This document shows, one piece after another, positions 7,626 to 13,583 of a stretch of DNA of 14,710 bases. The notes below the pieces were generated by a model. It was not told where the DNA came from. It did no database searches and was given only the letters and a program-made list of their open reading frames with translations. Position 1 is the stretch's first letter, and each line of letters begins with the position of its first letter. The position numbers and the translations under genes are program-made. The stretch comes from Anaerolineae bacterium (GTDB taxonomy: Bacteria > Chloroflexota > Anaerolineae > Aggregatilineales > Phototrophicaceae). The DNA is taken from NCBI GenBank assembly GCA_025454715.1, contig JALONY010000040.1, positions 1 to 14,710 of the forward strand. The letters are read 5' to 3'.

Positions 7626-7850
7626 ATGTCCAGCGCAAAGAAATTACCGACCAAACCGACCCCACAAGACCGTTTACGCCCAACCAAACCTGCGCGGCTC
7701 ATCCTGCGTAATGACATCGAAAACCCGTCCGATGCTGTCGTCTTGGATAAGCTTCAGGCGGGCTTGGTTGCGGTTGAGAACGGCCAGACATATCCCGCCG
7801 AGGAGATGTTGGCACGCTTGAAAGCCAAGTTCGGGTATGAAAAAGGTTAA
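7626..7850 (+). CDS. Putative type II antitoxin
   Basis: This small 74-residue protein starts at ATG 7626 behind a near-perfect AGGAGGAG ribosome site (9-base spacer). The first 30 residues are rich in Lys, Arg and Pro; the last 35 contain a helix-like YPAEEMLARLKAKFG stretch resembling the C-terminal, toxin-wrapping part of RelB/ParD/Phd-type antitoxins. I do not recognise a definite DNA-binding fold, so the antitoxin class is unresolved. The call rests mainly on context: it precedes and overlaps by 14 bases a RelE/HigB-like toxin gene, the usual order and coupling of type II modules. Its base composition is closer to the chromosome than that of the toxin. Confidence 0.7.
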   Translation: MSSAKKLPTKPTPQDRLRPTKPARLILRNDIENPSDAVVLDKLQAGLVAVENGQTYPAEEMLARLKAKFGYEKG

Positions 7851-8178
7851 TGTCAGAACACATGCCCAATTTGAGCGTGACTTAGAGAAGCTAGAAACAC
7901 GCTATAAGGGCGTTCTACTCGAAGTGGAAAAGCTGATTCATGCTTTACAAAATGGCGACACACTACAAGGGGATCGGATAAAAGGGATTGATCGTGTTGT
8001 CTATAAGATACGGCTTCCAAATCGGGCAGCCAAACGCGGAAAAAGCGGTGGCTTTCGTGTCATTTACTGTCTCATCTTAGACAATGAAGTTATTCTCCTG
8101 ACCATCTATTCTAAGACCGATAAATCTGATATTTCTGCACATAAAATTCGCGAGTTAATCGATTCTTTCAACTCATAG
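7837..8178 (+). CDS. RelE/HigB-family toxin (mRNA interferase)
   Basis: This 113-residue protein has the RelE-superfamily layout: two N-terminal helices (about 10-40), then beta strands with KIRLPNRAAKRGKSGGFRVIY (about 57-77) and a terminal strand TIYSKTDKSDIS (89-100). The GKSGGFRVIY signature is typical of HigB2/RelE-like ribosome-dependent RNases, which cut mRNA in the ribosomal A site. ATG 7837 lies inside the antitoxin gene (14-base overlap) with no clear ribosome site, which fits coupled translation and keeps toxin output below antitoxin. The gene is visibly AT-rich: hand counts give 28 of 60 GC at 7861-7920 and 24 of 60 at 8041-8100, against 40 of 60 at 8281-8340 in the next gene. That suggests horizontal acquisition. 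Confidence 0.88.
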   Translation: MKKVNVRTHAQFERDLEKLETRYKGVLLEVEKLIHALQNGDTLQGDRIKGIDRVVYKIRLPNRAAKRGKSGGFRVIYCLILDNEVILLTIYSKTDKSDISAHKIRELIDSFNS

Positions 8179-8208
8179 TCTCACCCATACAGCCGCACCC
8201 TGTAAACA

Positions 8209-8231
8209 CGCACCGCGCCGGTTTTGTGCTA
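8209..8231 (+). repeat. 23-bp direct repeat, right copy
   Basis: Identical over 23 bases to 7576-7598 and again placed immediately at the -10 element of the following gene. The next bases differ (AAAATG here, TGATG on the left), so identity ends inside the -10 hexamer. Confidence 0.97.
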
Positions 8232-8235
8232 AAAT
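8227..8235 (+). promoter_or_regulatory. Extended -10 promoter of the mutase subunit/meaB operon
   Basis: TGC-TAAAAT is an extended -10 element (five of six in the hexamer) with a predicted start near 8242. The upstream 20 bases are shared with the toxin-antitoxin promoter through the 23-bp repeat. An AAGAGG ribosome site at 8254-8259 lies nine bases before ATG 8269. Confidence 0.55.
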
Positions 8236-8268
8236 GCGCGCAAACGGTGCAAAAAGAGGTTTTTTGTC

Positions 8269-8685
8269 ATGACAGACCGCGCCATCCGCATTTTAATCGC
8301 CAAGCCCGGCCTCGACGGCCACGACCGCGGCGCAAAGGTCATCGCCCGCGCCCTGCGTGACGCCGGTTTCGAGGTCATCTACACCGGCCTACGCCAAACC
8401 CCCGAGATGATCGCCGAGGCCGCCCTACAAGAAGATGTCGATGTGGTCGGCCTGAGCATCCTCAGCGGCGCGCACCAAACCCTCGTGCCGGTCATCCGCC
8501 AGACGATGAACGCCCACGACCTCGCCGACGTGCCGCTGATTTTGGGCGGCATCATCCCAGAGCAAGACCACGCCGAGATGGCGCAGGCGGGCGTCGAGGC
8601 CATCTTCGGGCCCGGCACCTCCACCGCCGACATCGTGACCACCATCCGCCGCATCGTCGCGGAGCGCGGGGAGCCGACCGCGTGA
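8269..8685 (+). CDS. Cobalamin-binding small subunit of methylmalonyl-CoA mutase
   Basis: This 138-residue protein is a stand-alone B12-binding domain. It carries the DxHxxG motif (Asp16-x-His18-x-x-Gly21, within LDGHDRGAK), whose His is the lower axial cobalt ligand, then the SILSG and LGGIIPEQD loops that cradle the nucleotide tail. Its length and sequence fit the split mutase form found in archaea and several bacterial phyla, where the catalytic TIM-barrel subunit is a separate gene. That large subunit is not in this window. The enzyme interconverts R-methylmalonyl-CoA and succinyl-CoA. Its stop overlaps the GTG start of meaB in a GTGA junction, so the pair is one operon. Related acyl-CoA mutases (isobutyryl- or ethylmalonyl-CoA) use near-identical small subunits, so the exact substrate is not settled. 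Confidence 0.9.
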   Translation: MTDRAIRILIAKPGLDGHDRGAKVIARALRDAGFEVIYTGLRQTPEMIAEAALQEDVDVVGLSILSGAHQTLVPVIRQTMNAHDLADVPLILGGIIPEQDHAEMAQAGVEAIFGPGTSTADIVTTIRRIVAERGEPTA

Positions 8686-9728
8686 CCGATTCCGCCCCAT
8701 CCCTCGCCGCGGCGGTGCTGTCGGGGAGTCGCCGCGCCCTTGCCCGCGCCCTGACGTGGGTCGAAAACGAACACCCCGACTCCGCCGCGTTGCTCTCCAC
8801 CCTCTACCCGCACGGTGGGCGGGCGTGGGTGGTCGGCATCACCGGCGCGCCCGGCACCGGCAAATCCTCGTTGGTGACGGCGCTGGCCTTGCGCTTGCGC
8901 CAACAGGGCGAGACCGTCGCCATCCTCGCGGTAGACCCGACCAGCCCGTTTACGGGCGGTGCCATCTTGGGCGACCGCATACGAATGCGCGACCTGAGCG
9001 GTGACTCGGGCGTGTTCATCCGCAGCATGGCCACCCGTGGCAGCCTCGGCGGGTTGATCCGCGTGCTGGACGCGGCAGGCTTCGATCGCGTGTTGGTCGA
9101 GACGGTCGGGGCAGGCCAAAGCGAGGTCGATATTGCCCGCGCCGCCCAGACCACCGTGGTGGTCGAGGCGCCCGGCCTCGGCGACGACGTGCAAGCCATC
9201 AAGGCCGGTATCCTCGAAATCGCCGACGTGCTGGCGGTCAACAAAGCCGACCGCGCCGGTGCCGAGAACACCGTCCGCGCCCTGCGCGCCATGTTGGAGC
9301 TCGGCCACCCCACCCAGCGCAACCGCATGGTCAACCACCACGGCCAGCGCATGAGTGCCGAGGCACCCACTCAGGACGACCACGAGGCCGAACTGTGGGT
9401 ACCGCCGCTGGTTCGCACGGTCGCCACCCGCGAGGCCACGCCCGAAAACGACGGCATCGGCGACCTGCTGGACGCCATCGACCGGCACCGCGCCCACCTC
9501 ACCCACGCCGACGGCGACAAGCTCCGCCAGCGCCAGCGCGGGCGCATCGAGGGTGAATTGCTTGACCGCCTGAGCCACGCATTGATGGCGCGCTTGCTGG
9601 CCGCTTTGCCCGCCGGTACGCTCGAGGCGGCCATCGACGACGTGCAGTCCCGCCAGCGCAGCCCGCACCACGCCGTCCAATCGCTTTTGGACAGCGCAGG
9701 TAAGGCCGCCCAACCCAACGGCGTCTAG
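8682..9728 (+). CDS. meaB: Methylmalonyl-CoA mutase-associated GTPase MeaB (ArgK family)
   Basis: This 348-residue G3E-type GTPase begins at GTG 8682, overlapping the mutase subunit stop. It has the P-loop GAPGTGKS at 55-62, [18 protein letters not shown] at about 85-102, [12 protein letters not shown] at 114-125, the switch region [13 protein letters not shown] at 140-152, and NKAD at 187-190 for guanine recognition. This is the full MeaB/ArgK pattern at normal length. MeaB gates delivery of adenosylcobalamin to the mutase and ejects damaged cofactor, so its coupling to the cobalamin-binding subunit is the expected pairing. The older ArgK name (arginine transport kinase) is not supported by the motifs. 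The C-terminal 60 residues match the family's helical dimerisation arm in position. Confidence 0.95.
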   Translation: MTDSAPSLAAAVLSGSRRALARALTWVENEHPDSAALLSTLYPHGGRAWVVGITGAPGTGKSSLVTALALRLRQQGETVAILAVDPTSPFTGGAILGDRIRMRDLSGDSGVFIRSMATRGSLGGLIRVLDAAGFDRVLVETVGAGQSEVDIARAAQTTVVVEAPGLGDDVQAIKAGILEIADVLAVNKADRAGAENTVRALRAMLELGHPTQRNRMVNHHGQRMSAEAPTQDDHEAELWVPPLVRTVATREATPENDGIGDLLDAIDRHRAHLTHADGDKLRQRQRGRIEGELLDRLSHALMARLLAALPAGTLEAAIDDVQSRQRSPHHAVQSLLDSAGKAAQPNGV

Positions 9729-9763
9729 CCGCTATCAATGGTTCCATACGTTAGGATAACCCC

Positions 9764-10150
9764 ATGACCCACACTGCCCCCATCACCGTCACCGATGCCT
9801 CGTTCGAGCAGGACGTGGTTAACGCCGAGTTGCCCGTCTTGGTCGATTTCTGGGCGGAGTGGTGCGGCCCGTGCCGCAGCGTCGCGCCCGTGCTCGACAA
9901 GCTGGCCGCCGAGTTCGCCGGTAAGGTCATCATCGCCAAGGTCAACGTGGACGAGAACCCCGCGCTGGCGCAGGGCTTTCAGGTCATGAGCATCCCCAAC
10001 CTGATGATGATCAAGCAACGCACCATCGTCTTCAACCAGCCCGGCGCCCTGCCCGAGCCGGTCTTGCGCGACCTGATGACCCAGCTCATCTCGCTGGAGT
10101 TGCCCGCGCAAGGCGAGGCCGCCGAAGCCGCCGACCCGTCGCAGAACTAA
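9764..10150 (+). CDS. trxA: Thioredoxin
   Basis: This 128-residue thioredoxin fold has the classic active site WCGPC at 33-37 preceded by VDFWAE, and the cis-proline in SIPN at 76-79. The family consensus after the cis-proline is usually Thr rather than Asn. After about residue 112 there is a short Ala/Glu-rich tail beyond the usual end. It has no signal peptide, so it is cytoplasmic and should reduce protein disulfides with thioredoxin reductase. ATG 9764 follows a TAGGA ribosome site (9752-9756). It lies 35 bases after meaB and could be read from the same transcript. Confidence 0.93.
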   Translation: MTHTAPITVTDASFEQDVVNAELPVLVDFWAEWCGPCRSVAPVLDKLAAEFAGKVIIAKVNVDENPALAQGFQVMSIPNLMMIKQRTIVFNQPGALPEPVLRDLMTQLISLELPAQGEAAEAADPSQN

Positions 10151-10186
10151 GCGCGGTCGTCCCCGCCCCGGATTGGTCGCACGCCG

Positions 10187-10230
10187 CACCCCCTCTTCAC
10201 ACGCCGTGGGGAGGGGAGTGAGGGGTGAGG
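10187..10230. repeat. C/T-rich to G/A-rich hairpin repeat in the thioredoxin-Nudix gap
   Basis: The strand runs CACCCCCTCTTCACACGCC, then GTGGGGAGGGGAGTGAGGGG, then TGAGG. CAC (10200-10202) and GTG (10206-10208) close a GCC loop, and the CCCTCTTC and GGGGAGGGG arms extend an imperfect stem. The design CCCTC...GGGAGGGG...GGGTGAGG resembles small dispersed intergenic hairpins I recall from Chloroflexota and other GC-rich genomes; only one copy is in this window, so dispersal is not shown here. Confidence 0.5.
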
Positions 10231-10272
10231 ACACCCGCCCCGCATCGCCCGCCGCCACCCCCTGCCGCGCTC

Positions 10273-10902
10273 ATGACCATCACCCCCGATTTGCTCCTGC
10301 GCGCCCTCACCCTCCCCAGTTTCGACCCCGCGCCCGCCATGCGCGCCATGGCACCGCTGGGGCGCGAGGCGCGCCGCGCCGACCCTCCACCGCGCCAAGC
10401 CGGTGTGCTGGCGCTGATTGCGCCCGACCTCGCCGACGGCTTACAGGTCGCCCTCACCCGCCGCACCGAGCGGCTCAACGGCCATAGCGGCCAAATGAGC
10501 TTCCCGGGCGGGCGGCGTGACCCCGATGACCCCGATTTTTGGCATACCGCCCTGCGCGAGACCCGCGAAGAACTCGGCATCGACACCGACGGCATCCAAC
10601 AGCTCGGCGCGCTGACCCCGCTCTACATCCCGCCCAGCCATTACGACGTGTACCCGTGGGTCGGGTTCTTGCCTGCGTTGCCCGCCCTCGCGCCCAACCC
10701 GCACGAGGTGGCCGAGGTCTATCTCGCGCCGTTGGCCGCCCTGCTGGCCGACGACTGCAAATGCACCGCCCAGCTCACCTTGCCCAATGGCCAGACCCGC
10801 GCCGTCCCCGCCTATCGGCTGTGCGGGCAAGAGGTCTGGGGTGCCACCGCCATCATGCTCAGCGAATTGGAACACCGGATGCGCGCCGTCTTGGGATGTT
10901 AA
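10273..10902 (+). CDS. Nudix hydrolase, CoA pyrophosphatase type
   Basis: This 209-residue protein starts at ATG 10273. The Nudix box GGRRDPDDPDFWHTALRETREELG (about residues 79-102) is preceded by TRRTERLNGHSGQMSFPGG, the UPF0035 motif that marks the NudL/NUDT7-like CoA pyrophosphatases, which cleave CoA and acyl-CoA to 4'-phosphopantetheine derivatives plus 3',5'-ADP. A GTG start at 10225 would add 16 Pro/Arg-rich residues and has a purine-rich region upstream, but it lies inside the hairpin repeat at 10187-10230 and the added residues look non-coding. ATG 10273 has no good ribosome site, so the start is uncertain. Nearby coenzyme-A-related genes (mutase subunit, meaB) make the assignment plausible but do not prove it. 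Confidence 0.88.
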   Translation: MTITPDLLLRALTLPSFDPAPAMRAMAPLGREARRADPPPRQAGVLALIAPDLADGLQVALTRRTERLNGHSGQMSFPGGRRDPDDPDFWHTALRETREELGIDTDGIQQLGALTPLYIPPSHYDVYPWVGFLPALPALAPNPHEVAEVYLAPLAALLADDCKCTAQLTLPNGQTRAVPAYRLCGQEVWGATAIMLSELEHRMRAVLGC

Positions 10903-11014
10903 GAATCCCGCAGATAGCCACATTTTCCCACATTTTCCCCGTGCAATTTGCCGAACGATTCGTTACCATCACCGGCGTGTCCGCGCACGTCCGAACCCGA
11001 AGGCGTCAGCCCCT

Positions 11015-12193
11015 ATGCTCATCACCCGTGGCTCCCGATACCGGCGCAGTCGGGCGCGTCGCTGGCGCGTGCCGTTCGCCATCCTGAACGGCATCATCGC
11101 GGGCGTACTGGTCTGGGGCATGGGGTGGGTCAACCACCTGATGGAGCCTGCACCGTCCAACCCTGCCGAGGCCGAAATCGAGGCCGCCGAGCGCGCCTTC
11201 GACAACGGCGACCTCGACGGGGCGGTGGCCGCCGCCGAGCGTGCCTTCGCCGCCCAGCCCCAACACCCCCGCGCCGCCCTGCATATGGCCAGAGCGCTGG
11301 TCTACCGCAGTTATGTCGATTATGACGGCGCGACCGACCGCCGCCGTGCGCTCGAATTGACCAATGCCGCCCTACAAGCCCACCCCGACGACCCCGACGC
11401 CTTGGCCGCCCGCGCCTTCGCCTTGCACGCCGATGGCCAATCGTTGGAAGCCTATCGCCTCGCCGAGCGCGCCTTGCGCCGCGATGCCCGCCACACCTTC
11501 GCCCGCCTGACGCTGGGCTTGGCTTATGCCGGGGTCGGGGCGTTCGAGCGTGGCCTCTCGGAGGTGCGCCAAGCCGTGCGCGCCGGAGACCAAGCCGTCG
11601 ATGCGCTGCGGGCGCAGGCGGTCGTCCAATCCGACAGTGGGCGCTACCGCGATGCCGCCAGCAGCATCGACCAAGCCATCGCACTCAACCGCGCCCTCAT
11701 CCCGCTCCATTTCGAGCGCGCCCTGTATGCGCTGCAAATCGGCGACAGCGGGGCGGCCAATACCGCCTATTTGCGCGTGCTGGCGTTGGATTCGGGCAAC
11801 GTCAAGGCACACCTGCGCCTGTGCGAACTGAACTCGACCTTGCGCCAGCGCGAGGACGCCTTGCGCTATTGCCAGCGGGTGCCCGAGCTGGCGCCCGACT
11901 GGTCGAAAGGCTGGCACGCGCTGGGGCGCGAGTACTTCTTGGGCGGCGACTTTCGCGAGGCGCAAACCGCGCTCAACCGCTGTTCGACGCTGGAGGTCTT
12001 GCAGGGGGTCGCCCCCGTCGAGCGCACCTTCGACTGTTGGTATCTGCAAGGGCAGGCCGCCGAGCTGAACGGCGATTGCCCCGCCCTGTTGACCACTTAC
12101 AACGAATTTCGTGCGATGTCGGCCTCTGGCGCGTTCAGAGAAACGTGGGTCTATCCGCCCGAAGGCCCCGCCGCCTGTGTTACCAACCCGTGA
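11015..12193 (+). CDS. Membrane-anchored TPR-repeat protein
   Basis: This is a 392-residue protein. An Arg-rich start (RGSRYRRSRARRW) is followed by one hydrophobic segment at about 19-40, so the N-terminus is predicted cytoplasmic with the rest outside. Residues 53-380 are tetratricopeptide repeats: recurring helix pairs with the W/L-G-Y-A-F-A-P pattern, for example AERAFDNGDLDGAVAAAERAF and LGREYFLGGDFREAQTALNRC. A longer open frame reaches 10787, but it overlaps the Nudix gene and is Arg/Pro-rich, so ATG 11015 is used; GAAGG lies at 10999-11003. TPR arrays mediate protein-protein contacts; no enzymatic domain is seen. Cysteines cluster in the last 100 residues. Partner unknown. Confidence 0.85.
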   Translation: MLITRGSRYRRSRARRWRVPFAILNGIIAGVLVWGMGWVNHLMEPAPSNPAEAEIEAAERAFDNGDLDGAVAAAERAFAAQPQHPRAALHMARALVYRSYVDYDGATDRRRALELTNAALQAHPDDPDALAARAFALHADGQSLEAYRLAERALRRDARHTFARLTLGLAYAGVGAFERGLSEVRQAVRAGDQAVDALRAQAVVQSDSGRYRDAASSIDQAIALNRALIPLHFERALYALQIGDSGAANTAYLRVLALDSGNVKAHLRLCELNSTLRQREDALRYCQRVPELAPDWSKGWHALGREYFLGGDFREAQTALNRCSTLEVLQGVAPVERTFDCWYLQGQAAELNGDCPALLTTYNEFRAMSASGAFRETWVYPPEGPAACVTNP

Positions 12194-12205
12194 CCACAGC
12201 GCCCT

Positions 12206-12235
12206 TTGTCCGCAACCGGCGCAGGCTTGTACAAT
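12206..12235 (+). promoter_or_regulatory. Sigma70-type promoter of the MoeB-like gene
   Basis: TTGTCC (12206-12211) and TACAAT (12230-12235) are 18 bases apart, with four and five of six consensus matches. The predicted start is near 12242, giving a leader of about 38 bases before ATG 12280 and its GAAAGGA ribosome site (12268-12274). Confidence 0.5.
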
Positions 12236-12279
12236 CCAACGCCTGACGACACGCGCCCCGCACGACCGAAAGGAACCCT

Positions 12280-13509
12280 ATGCCCCCGCTGGTACAAGCG
12301 CAAGCCACGCTTACGCATGAAGAGATTCGCCGTTACAGCCGCCACGTCATCATGCCCGAGGTCGGTATCGAAGGGCAACGCCGCCTGAAGGCCGCCAAAG
12401 TCTTGCTGATTGGCACCGGAGGCCTCGGCAGCCCGACCGCCCTCTACTTGGCCGCCGCGGGTGTCGGCACCCTCGGCATCGTCGATTACGACGTGGTCGA
12501 TGAGAGCAACCTGCACCGCCAAGTCATCCACGGCATCTCGACCGTCGGCATGAGCAAGCTGGACAGCGCCGAGAAGCGCCTACGCGACCTCAACCCCGAC
12601 CTCGTCATCCACAAGTACAACGAGCCGTTCACCAGCGACAACGCGCTACGCATCCTCGAGCCCTACGACATCGTGGTCGATGGCACCGACAACTTCCCGA
12701 CCCGCTACTTGGTCAACGACGCGGCGGTCAAGCTGGGCAAGCTCAACGTGTACGGCTCCATCTTCCGTTTCGAGGGGCAGGTGGCCGTGTTCGGCCACGC
12801 CGATGGGCCGTGCTACCGCTGCATGTTCCCCGAGCCGCCCCCGCCCGGCCTCGTCCCGAGCTGCGCCGAGGGCGGCGTGTTGGGCATCCTGCCCGGCACG
12901 GTCGGCACCATGCAAGCCACCGAGGCCATCAAGCTGATTTTGGGCATCGGTGAGCCGTTGGTCGGCAAGATGTTGCTGTACGACGCGCTGGAGATGAGCT
13001 TTACCACGCTCAAGGTTCGCAAGAACCCCAATTGCCCGGTGTGCGGCGTGCCCCACGAGCAAATCGAGCTGATCGACTATGAGCAGTTCTGCGGGATGCC
13101 CGCCCACGACCGCAGTGGGTTCAACACCCCGACCACCACGGTCGATGGGATGCGCGTGATGAACGTGCGCCAGCTCAAGGCGCGCCTCGACAAGGAGCCC
13201 GAGACGCTGGTCTTGGACGTGCGCGACCCGCACGAATGGGCGATTGCCGCGCTGGACGGGTCGCTCCGCATCCCCAAGGGCGACATCCTCGCCGCCAAGG
13301 ACGCGGTACTGGCCGGGCGCGCCAAACCTCGAGGGCGGCATCCTCGCATGGGCAAAGGACATCGACCCGAGCTTGCCGTCGTACTAGCGCCCAAACGCCT
13401 CACCCACCCCGCCCCTCGCCGGTTTTGGCTGAGGGGCGGGGCGGTAGGGTTAGGCGCAACATGTCGCGCCCTGCCGCTCCCCGCGCTTTCCCACCCCCTG
13501 CCCGACTGA
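12280..13509 (+). CDS. moeB: MoeB/MoeZ-type adenylyltransferase with disrupted rhodanese domain
   Basis: Residues 1-270 are a complete E1-like adenylyltransferase: ATP loop GTGGLG at 45-50, R-x-x-R near 70-90, DGTDN at 134-138, catalytic Cys195 in PSCAEGG, and zinc Cys pairs 178/181 and 252/255. Such enzymes adenylate the C-terminal glycine of MoaD, ThiS or CysO-like sulfur carriers for molybdopterin, thiamine or cysteine synthesis. Residues 291-349 start a rhodanese domain (LVLDVRDPHEW). The frame then lacks the CxxGxR active-site segment, and from about 13324 it is shifted; the last 60 residues are low-complexity and run through a hairpin. The expected family ending (NLEGGILAW, ending PSLPSY then stop) is present in the +1 frame at 13325-13387. 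I read this as an internal deletion of 3n+2 bases, or an assembly error. Sulfur transfer from this rhodanese should be lost. Confidence 0.88.
   Translation: MPPLVQAQATLTHEEIRRYSRHVIMPEVGIEGQRRLKAAKVLLIGTGGLGSPTALYLAAAGVGTLGIVDYDVVDESNLHRQVIHGISTVGMSKLDSAEKRLRDLNPDLVIHKYNEPFTSDNALRILEPYDIVVDGTDNFPTRYLVNDAAVKLGKLNVYGSIFRFEGQVAVFGHADGPCYRCMFPEPPPPGLVPSCAEGGVLGILPGTVGTMQATEAIKLILGIGEPLVGKMLLYDALEMSFTTLKVRKNPNCPVCGVPHEQIELIDYEQFCGMPAHDRSGFNTPTTTVDGMRVMNVRQLKARLDKEPETLVLDVRDPHEWAIAALDGSLRIPKGDILAAKDAVLAGRAKPRGRHPRMGKGHRPELAVVLAPKRLTHPAPRRFWLRGGAVGLGATCRALPLPALSHPLPD
13325..13387 (+). pseudogene. Out-of-frame remnant of the rhodanese C-terminus
   Basis: Read in the frame one base ahead of the MoeB-like gene, codons 13325-13384 give NLEGGILAWAKDIDPSLPSY followed by TAG 13385-13387. 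This is the standard C-terminal ending of rhodanese-fused MoeB proteins. It fixes where the ancestral gene ended and shows that sequence between about 13300 and 13325 is missing. Confidence 0.85.
13407..13441 (+). terminator. GC-rich hairpin after the ancestral MoeB stop, possible terminator
   Basis: An 11-bp perfect stem, CCCCGCCCCTC (13407-13417) with GAGGGGCGGGG (13431-13441), encloses a 13-base loop in which GCC and GGC can pair further. It starts 19 bases after the ancestral stop, a terminator-like position. No U-run follows, so it is not a canonical intrinsic terminator; pausing, RNA protection or factor-assisted termination are alternatives. Confidence 0.5.
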
Positions 13510-13512
13510 CGA

Positions 13513-13541
13513 CTGACCGGCACGCCCCCCTGTGTTACAAT
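13513..13541 (+). promoter_or_regulatory. Promoter of the M28 peptidase gene
   Basis: CTGACC (13513-13518) and TACAAT (13536-13541) are 17 bases apart, and TGT just before the -10 makes it an extended -10 promoter. The predicted start near 13548 gives a leader of about 35 bases to ATG 13584. It lies just past the hairpin and outside the disrupted gene's reading frame, so the peptidase is probably transcribed on its own. Confidence 0.55.
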
Positions 13542-13583
13542 GCAGGCCAACGGAAGCGTGAACCCCTCGGTATCCCATTGGCC

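Noticed and set aside
7111..7821. Open frame of 236 residues across the murJ end and the antitoxin gene
   Set aside because: It is out of frame with both genes, Gly/Arg-rich, and conflicts with the strong ribosome site and toxin-antitoxin organisation.
8379..9713. Long minus-strand open frame (444 residues) opposite the mutase subunit and meaB
   Set aside because: It spans two well-supported overlapping genes, has biased composition and no domain signature.
10225..10272. GTG start at 10225 for the Nudix gene
   Set aside because: It adds a Pro/Arg-rich stretch with no family match and lies within a hairpin repeat whose purine-rich arm only mimics a ribosome site. Kept as an alternative, not preferred.
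13407..13441. Canonical Rho-independent terminator
   Set aside because: The stem is perfect but no T-run follows on either strand, so only a possible terminator or pause hairpin is claimed.
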